A stretch of DNA of 64,000 nt. Source: Trichuris trichiura. Lineage: Eukaryota > Nematoda > Enoplea > Trichinellida > Trichuridae. Positions within the stretch are counted from its first letter, which is position 1. Each line of letters starts with the position of its first letter. The stretch lies in the NCBI GenBank assembly GCA_037903355.1, contig JBAJFE010000026.1:3410001-3474000 (forward strand), read 5' to 3'. Positions 58,185 through 64,000 of this stretch are shown here, in pieces. The notes under the pieces are model-generated. The model saw only the letters and a list, made by a program, of their open reading frames with translations, did not search any database and was not told where the DNA came from. The position numbers and the translations under genes are program-made.

Positions 58185-58226
58185 CACGCTGACGACGGGA
58201 CTAAAATGTCCTGAAAGCTGCGCACG
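58185..58226 (+). ncRNA. Degenerate hammerhead-like motif
   Basis: ACG, CTGACGA, C, GGGAC..GTCCT with loop TAAAAT, TGAAAG, CTG, CGC. The core and stem II are good, but the cleavage-site base is G, which does not support hammerhead cleavage, and stem I is short. A fold-back-type arm (TTGCTCAACCATTCGTTGG) follows within 60 bp. Confidence 0.5.
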
Positions 58227-58358
58227 AATTGTTTTTCTGTGAACTCCCTAACTTGCTCAACCATTCGTTGGTAGCGCATTTGTTCTGGTTTGTAGAGTTA
58301 CAATTAGCAAGAACGGGAAGAAGCTGTGGAAAGATCAAAATAAAGACCTATCACCTTA

Positions 58359-60240
58359 CCGTGTTTCTAATAAGACCGTCCCTGAAAATACGTCCCAGCA
58401 CTACTTTTGGGGTGCTTGTTAACTTAAGCCCTACCCTGAAAATAAGCCCCAGTTGCGATCGTCCTCCACAGAGGCATATTTAGCAAATCCGTTGGAAAAT
58501 GTAACGGGCGTATCGTATTTTAAAATATACAGTTTGCGTATGGTTAAATTACTGTACTGTAGAGTTTGCTTGTAAATAAAGTGCTTTGGTACATCTGCGT
58601 TTGTAGTGATCTTTCACGCAGTGCGTCTGAGCGAACTGTCTTAGTGATTTTTGCAATTTTGTGTGCAACGGGTTGGTGTAAAAGTGCAATCTTGTCTGCA
58701 AAAGGAATTAACGTTTTCACTCTCAGGCAAGATGCCTGCGGAAAGGAAGAATTATAGCGTCGAGTACAAGAAAGCAATCGTAGGGGATTCTCATGGCAAA
58801 AATCTGACGGCTTTGCGCAAAGAGAAGCTCGACCTCCGAATGGTTCGAAAATGGCGAGCACAGTACGGTAAACTCCGTGAAAATATGGACAAGGGAAATG
58901 AAAAGAAGCGTAAGTGTGGACAAGGGCGGCAGCTATTGTTTCGTGAGCTTGAGGACATCATTTGTGAATGGATTGCTGACAGGAGAACACAGACTTTCAT
59001 TGTGCGCAGGTCTGACGTTCAGGCATCTGCCCTTGCAATGGCATCACGCGTAGATACATCCACAGGAAAATTCAAAGCGCCACAGCACTGGCTGGATAGC
59101 TTCCTTCAGCGACATAAACTGTCACTAAGGAGATCGACAACATTGTTCAAACTTGAAGACAACGAAGTTATTAAACGTGAATTCGCATCCAAGTCCTTTA
59201 TCGACAGAATCGATTTTTCTAAATACCAACTGTCTAACATGATTGTTATGGATGAAACTGCAGTGTTTATGGGTAAAAAATTTCAAACAACAATTGACGG
59301 TAGAGGAGCCCCGTTAATCTGCATTCCTTCTACTGGTTATGAAAGTGCGCGCGTCACCTGCATTCTGGCAATTCGTATGGACGGAAAGGAAGTCCCTCCT
59401 CTAACCATTACAAAGGGAAAGAAAAACAAAATTGAACGAGTTTCAGGTATTTATGCTCTTCAAGCCCAAGAAACCTGGGCACTCCGTCAATCATATGAAA
59501 GTGGGTCGATTTAGTGCTGCCACTTGATTTGTGAGGTAGCCAAAGAGGAATGATAGCCTGGGATTCAGCCAGCATTCACCGCTCTGAAGAGATGAAAAAC
59601 TTTCTTTCAGAGAGAAGAATAGATCAGGTAATGATTCCTGCAGGAATGACTGCCTACCTCCAGAATAAACAAGCCATTCAAAGACAATTTGCGCAGTGAA
59701 ATCAATTACTATATTGAAAATAAAATGGAGAGGAATCAGCGTGGAAGCTTTATGAGGTCCAGGTTGAAAGATGTTGTGACTTTGGTGAAGAACTCATCGG
59801 ACAAAATCACTGAAAGCTATGCTGCCAATGCTCTATGAGCGGGCTACTTGAACAAGGAAAGCTCGCTTAAGGAGAGCTCTATTGCAAGACATGAGAGGCT
59901 GGGCTCAATGGTCCTGCAAGAAATGGAGTCGCATGAAATCCAGGCCAGAATTCAGAATTTGAAGATTTATGAAGATGTCCCAGAAAATAATGACATGACT
60001 CTGTTCGAATAAACTTAGCTGTTTGAACATTTTTTAGCCTTGCATTTGTGGTTCTTCTAGGTGTTTCCATATTTTTCTTCTTTTACATTTACACTTCGTA
60101 TGGGCATCTGCACACAAGGCAAATGAACAAGTGTAGAGTGTGGTACCTGAGAACATAATACACCACCCGGGAAATAAGCCCCGCCACGCTTTTTGAAGGA
60201 AAGATAAATATAAGATCAGGTCTTATTATGGGAAACACGG
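58359..60240 (+). mobile_element. pogo/jerky-type DNA transposon, complete ends, TA target site
   Basis: Terminal inverted repeats begin CCGTGTTTC, then ATAAGACC at the left, and the complement of the right end begins CCGTGTTTCCCATAATAAGA. Each end is flanked by TA (58357-58358 and 60241-60242), as expected for the Tc1/mariner/pogo superfamily. Subterminal AATAAGCCCC motifs occur on both sides. Length 1882 bp. It contains one transposase pseudogene. Confidence 0.88.
58731..60012 (+). pseudogene. CENP-B/jerky-like DDE transposase, frameshifted
   Basis: From ATG 58731 (MPAERKNYSVEYKKAIVG) the N-terminus carries a CENP-B/psq-type helix-turn-helix, then a CENP-B-type DNA-binding domain ending KAPQHWLDSFLQRHKLSLRR (about residues 105-140). 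The DDE catalytic domain has its first Asp in NMIVMDETAVFM and continues through TCILAIRMDGKEVPPLTI. The frame breaks after ALQAQETW (about 59480, stop at 59512). It resumes as IAWDSASIHRSEEMKNFLSE (second Asp) and IDQVMIPAGMTAYLQ. The segment that normally carries the third catalytic Asp (PLDVSVNKPFK-like) is deleted: LQ runs straight into NKQAIQRQF. The copy is inactive but young enough to keep clear ends. Confidence 0.88.
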
Positions 60241-60264
60241 TACTAAACATCCGGTCTGTGTCTT

Positions 60265-60350
60265 ACATCGCTGAAGACGGAAACAGGCAATTTCTGAAAG
60301 CTTCGATTCGATACATTTTCTTGCTACGTTCAACGGGGGAATATACCGTT
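60265..60350 (+). ncRNA. Hammerhead-like motif plus terminal hairpin
   Basis: ATCG, CTGAAGA, C, GGAAA/TTTCT with loop CAGGCAA, GAAAG, CTT, CGAT. Stem I is ATCG/CGAT, another variant with preserved pairing. The terminal hairpin AACGGGGGAATATACCGTT is at 60332-60350. Confidence 0.65.
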
Positions 60351-60399
60351 GTTTAACCATCTCCATCAAGACATTTAATAGTAAGAAAACGTACTTTCC

Positions 60400-61690
60400 T
60401 CTTCCTGGCACAATCATGCAGACTTGCGGAAAAGAACAAGGGCAATCTTCAAGATTCATTGTGTTCAGAAGAAATGTCTTTCATTTCGTTGCTCCAGGCA
60501 GTGTTTGAGGTTCACCTGAAAATGAGGATGCTATGCTCATTTTAAAATCGAGAATCGTACAACAAGAAATTCTTTCTACCGTCGTCACCTTCGTCAGTTT
60601 GAAAAGCTTCGAGTATCATCGCAGCAACCTGACTGGTGTGCTGTTATGCTACGGCTGTACAACAGTCTTTCTTCGCCGAGTAGTTTCTCTCATAGTGGCA
60701 TTGCTTCTACACCCGCATTGGGCTATGTACACTTATCTTTCCATTCTATCCATTATATCAGCCTTGCAAACTGCGAGTCAACTTCTGCATGGCCAGCCGA
60801 GTGAACGTCTAAACGCGTTCGCGTGTTAACGTTTTACTCAGTGTGAGGCGGACTGCATGCGGCAAAACGTTGCATTTCTTTGCATTTACTGGCAATATTT
60901 TTCGGTTTTAATTTTTTTTTGCGTTTCTGTTGCAGCAGTGTGTTTAGAATAAGGAAAAATAGAGTAACACTCATGGTGCATCTAGGAAATATATCACGAA
61001 GAACAGCAACAGGCTGTTTTCCCATATCGTACGTTATTAGAATAATGATGTCACTTTAATACTGTAAGTGCCAGTTGCCTATCGTAGTAGTATGTTAGCT
61101 TAGATCTTTGTTCTTTGAGTCCCCAGGACCAGCTCCATTTTATGTTTACCAAGTTGCTAATAGTTATGTGAATGTTGTTGTACTATTATTCATTTGTTGT
61201 TTATTCAAAAATCAGTTGTATCCAACCACTTTCGCGTACTTTTGCACCTCGGTGATTGCTCATTAATTGTGGGATGACGCAGCATGTCTTGTGCTCAGTT
61301 TTTTCATTTGCGTTGTTTCCTTGGTTCGGTTAACATTTGCAACGATGATGCATTCGTGTACATTTGTAAATCTTTACTGTGAGTTTGTCCTTTCGCATCC
61401 TACCTGCCCGATTGAGGATTTACGGTTTCTATGCTTTTTGAACAAAAGACGCCCATTTTGTAGTCCTTTGCATCAACTTGCGTATTCCGTAATTCTTAGA
61501 AGATACAGTTATCAGAGGGACCGTTAAGGTGGGTTAGCAGGTAACGCTTAAGTACAGGTGTGTTTGAAGACGATCAATGATTGCTTCTTTCACGATATTT
61601 TCTGAACGCTGCATGTCTTTAGGCGTTATTCGGCATTTTCGTAGTGTGAACTGGTCACGGCTTTTTACGTTGTTATAGATGTCTGCAGTT
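60400..61690. other. No gene firmly recognised; hydrophobic ORF at 60533-60829
   Basis: A 98-codon plus-strand frame (60533-60829) encodes hydrophobic stretches such as VVSLIVALLLHPHWAMYTYL, but composition alone could explain it and no family is recognised. 61267-61527 is similar. I leave both uncalled as genes. Confidence 0.3.
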
Positions 61691-61694
61691 AAGC

Positions 61695-61920
61695 TATGGA
61701 AGTGACCTATCAGCGAATAGATGAGCAGTTTGTTAGAGAAAGTACAAGATACTATTTTTCGTACGTTTTCGAACTGCTTTATTCTGTCGCCAGCATTGTT
61801 AGGCAGTTCCTTCAGCGACAGGGCAAAGGCACTTGCCCTATCGCTGAAGGCAGAACCAGTTGTGTTCCGTAAGCCTCGACCACTTTTGTGTGTTTTCTCG
61901 TACAACGAGATTAAAAACTG
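61695..61920. repeat. Inverted repeat with degraded hammerhead-like arms
   Basis: Begins with a fold-back-type arm (GATGAGCAGTTTGTTAGAGA, AGTACAAGATACT). CTTCAGCGACAGGGCAA then faces TTGCCCTATCGCTGAAG. The plus arm reads ATCG, CTGAAGG, C, AGAAC..GTTCC with loop CAGTTGT, GTAAG, CCT, CGA. Core positions are mutated in both arms. ACAACGAGAT downstream is a decayed terminal hairpin. Confidence 0.6.
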
Positions 61921-62640
61921 TTTTTTCCTTGTGGGAAACTGTGACCCGGCATGAGGTGTTCGATCTTCAAAAAGAGTTTCGTTGTGGAATAATTCACGAA
62001 GTTTTTTGAGCCGGCAATGTTCTATCTTCAGCGTGTCAGTATAACGCTATCAGTAGCAAGCAATTCATTGATTGGTGCATTCTGTCAGCTGAAAACTAAA
62101 ACCGTTAGCAATGTTTGTAGGTCCTTATGTCGCACGCTGTTTTCTGTTTCTCTTATTTTTGATGAGGTTATTGTTGTAGTTGTTTAGCAGGGCCAACAGT
62201 AGTGCACATTCAGCAATTTATTCTTCTTTTCTTGATAAGGAGTTAATTGCACATGTAGGTGCTCTTTGACACCCCATCTCCAGTATACTTCGAACGGGCT
62301 AATTGCATGATGCTTCACGCTGGTAGTATATTCCCGGCATGCTGATACTATAAAATCGCATTCATATTTTTTGGGTAAACTTTATTTCCATTTAAGCGCG
62401 ACTTGCAATAACTGTTAGCAAAGGGGTTTTAATTCATCTCTGTGTCGTTAGTTAGCTTTTTGATTCGTAGTTGCTTTTGCTAACTACATAAATGTCTTCA
62501 CATTTTGAAGGCTTTACCGTGTTTGAATTGGGGGTATTAACGTATGCACAGAGTACATTGCCATTTGCTGATTGCAAAGTTTTTATATGCACCGTGGTTT
62601 GAGCATCGCGTATTTTCTTGAAAAATGCAAATGACTTTTA
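61921..62640. other. Intergenic; presumed upstream region of the next gene
   Basis: AT-rich, no supportable frame. TGACTTTTAG at 62632-62640 directly abuts the next ATG and looks like a 3' splice acceptor, so either a 5' untranslated exon or trans-splicing is plausible. Confidence 0.45.
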
Positions 62641-62978
62641 GATGACGGAATTTGTTGATCATACGAACGGAAGCTCGTCTTTCGACTCGAGAAGCCGAGC
62701 GTTCCTGAAAGAAATGGAACGATTACGGAATGAGGTTAGATGGTAGATGTGAAATTCTTTTAATTTCATTGTAGTGCAGTTTCCTGCAGATGGATGAACT
62801 AATTCGCCGACGAGCAGATTTAGAACAGAGGATACAGGAAAAGATGGCTGAACTCGCTGAGTCTCGCGCTCGCCTTTCATTCTTACGCCGAATCCAAGAC
62901 ATGATTTACAATGCTGAACCCCGCTGCTTTTGCCCCCGTGCTGATGTTTTCTGTCGCTGTTTTTCAAGTCGCGGTTAG
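62641..62978 (+). CDS. Small coiled-coil protein, two exons, function unknown
   Basis: Exon 1 is about 62641-62732 (MTEFVDHTNGSSSFDSRSR, then AFLKEMERLRNE) and ends at a GTTAGA donor. Exon 2 starts after CAGTTTCCTGCAG at 62790 with MDELIRRRADLEQRIQEKMA and ends with a stop at 62978. Phase 0 on both sides gives about 92 residues. The middle (LKEMERLRNE through ARLSFLRRIQDMIY) is a continuous amphipathic heptad helix, so an oligomerising or complex-subunit role is likely. The tail is Cys-rich (CFCPRADVFCRCF), which could bind metal or be lipid-modified. No family recognised. AATAAA follows at about 63136. The start is chosen at 62641 because an acceptor-like TTTTAG lies immediately before it; an internal start at 62790 is the alternative. 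Confidence 0.65.
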
Positions 62979-62979
62979 A

Positions 62980-63440
62980 TATTTGCCATTGTAGTTTAGT
63001 CTTTTAGCGACAGTGACAGTAATTGCTTTTTCGTAAAGCCTGTTTTGCCGTACAGCGACGGGCCCGTGACTAGAAACGTATCATCCAAAGGAAACTGGGT
63101 GTCACAGTGCTGAATGCGTCTGTCTGCTTCGAATGAATAAAATTATTTCTTGTTAATAGTGAGAGGTGTTCTTTATTTGCGCTGCTCTCTGCGAAAGGAT
63201 TATCAATAGAACTTAATGGACAAATGCTGAGATATCAGCATGCGCCTCAAGCTAGTTCTGGCATCTGGAATGTACAGTAGGCCTCTATGTTCGCAGGCGG
63301 AGTCCAGTGCAGACTGAAAGTCTGTTCAGAGGCAAACTACAGCAGGTTCTCTAAAAGCAGCTTGAATTTACATCTCTGAGAACTACACTACCCATAATCG
63401 GTTGAAGCGCTGTTTAGTTACATTTTCTGTTTGTGAAACA
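62980..63440. other. 3' flank, no gene recognised
   Basis: Contains a likely polyadenylation signal near 63136 (GAATGAATAAAATT). No other supportable feature. Confidence 0.45.
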
Positions 63441-64000
63441 CAGTTAAACCTCCGTAAGCTGATCACCCAAGGGACTGGAAAAAACTAGTCAAGACAAGGA
63501 GGCTATGAGTAAAAGCTGCTCGGCGGACTAGACTACTTGTGTTTGGAAGAGAGAAAAAGTGCAGTTGAACCTCAGCAAGTTGACCACCATAGTGACTTGT
63601 AATTAACCAGTTTGGTCAACATAGGGAAGCTGTGGGTGTAAGTGGCTCGGCTGAATAGACTTGTATCTGTACGCGTTTTATTCTGCTGCACAGCATCTAT
63701 TGAAGATCTATTAAATGGCGAGGTGCACAAAAATAACATCGTTGTGAAATCATGCATAAGCTTTTTAGGGGCTACAATGCTTGCCGAAAAAAGTGTCAAT
63801 TCTAGTCTGGTGCTTGTTCTTACTACAAACATAAGCGGTAAGGGCGAACTCCGCGCTGGCTACCTCGCTCAGCATCTTTGGGCATTTTTCAGCAGCAAAA
63901 CACTTCAGCTGCGCTAACATGCGCCCGACGTCCTCTTCCTTCAGGTTTTGTACCATTTCCGTCTCACTGTCACTTTCCTTCTCTGCGTCGTCTCTTAAGC
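63441..64000 (-). mobile_element. Tigger (pogo superfamily) element 3' end, cut by the window edge
   Basis: Two Tigger-type termini lie in tandem: CAGTTAAACCTCCGTAAGCT at 63441 and CAGTTGAACCTCAGCAAGTT at 63562, each followed by a GATCACC or GACCACC. The minus-strand reading frame from the window edge to 63765 encodes the transposase C-terminus, EKESDSETEMVQNLKEEDVG, then AQLKCFAAEKCPKMLSEVAS. It ends in HQTRIDTFFGKH, resembling the PIP-box-like tail (Q..hh.FF) often found at Tigger/pogo C-termini. The catalytic region must lie to the right of the window. Confidence 0.75.

Noticed and set aside
60533..60829. Hydrophobic 98-codon ORF as a membrane protein gene
   Set aside because: T-rich composition readily gives Leu/Val/Phe runs; no splice or homology support.
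1..64000. tRNA and rRNA genes
   Set aside because: A scan for B-box-like GGTTCGAATCC contexts and cloverleaf arms found nothing convincing by eye.

Overview
This is an animal (eukaryotic) genomic window. Genes are split by introns of about 46-54 bp with GT..AG ends, products are conserved metazoan proteins, and transposons fill most of the rest. Tiny introns, a 3' splice acceptor lying directly against a start codon (62632-62641), and the mix of Penelope-like, hAT, mariner, MULE and pogo/Tigger elements suggest an invertebrate, possibly a nematode. The phylum is an inference.

Genes I can support: (1) the last exon of COX11 (5340-5537, +); (2) a small basic two-exon protein (16359-16740, +); (3) PIGO, GPI ethanolamine phosphate transferase 3, C-terminal about 630 residues (17813-19852, -), with an apparent one-base frameshift; (4) an unrecognised coiled-coil/low-complexity protein of about 363 residues (25913-40532, -) whose exons are split by an 11.6-kb transposon-filled intron; (5) RELCH/KIAA1468, LisH/coiled-coil/HEAT protein, 21 phase-consistent exons (42430-53595, -); (6) a small coiled-coil protein (62641-62978, +). 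These are independent housekeeping genes, not an operon: COX11 acts in mitochondrial copper delivery, PIGO in ER GPI-anchor assembly, RELCH in endosome/Golgi transport.

Mobile DNA: Penelope-like elements (20.6-21.7, 29.7-30.0, 30.8-32.8, 37.0-37.7 and 55.6-55.95 kb), ZBED/SCAND3-type hAT pseudogenes (8.1-9.35, 33.4-35.2, 50.6-51.8 kb), a MULE (22.5-23.65 kb), mariner remnants (27.4 and 39.4 kb), a bounded pogo/jerky element with TA target sites (58359-60240), a Tigger 3' end (63.56-64 kb), and a terminal-inverted-repeat family (7.1-8.1, 10.2, 14.96-16.0 kb).

Most striking is a dispersed set of hammerhead-ribozyme-like motifs (core CTGANGA, Y, stem II, GAAA, very short stem III) with compensatory changes in stems I and II. 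Some sit beside Penelope-like coding remnants. Others end in a second hairpin (AACGG..CCGT), and one lies in sense orientation inside the intron of the small basic gene. A related fold-back element family has 12-15-bp target-site duplications, longer than most DNA transposons make and in keeping with endonuclease-driven retrotransposition. I infer a Penelope-mobilised, ribozyme-bearing non-autonomous family.
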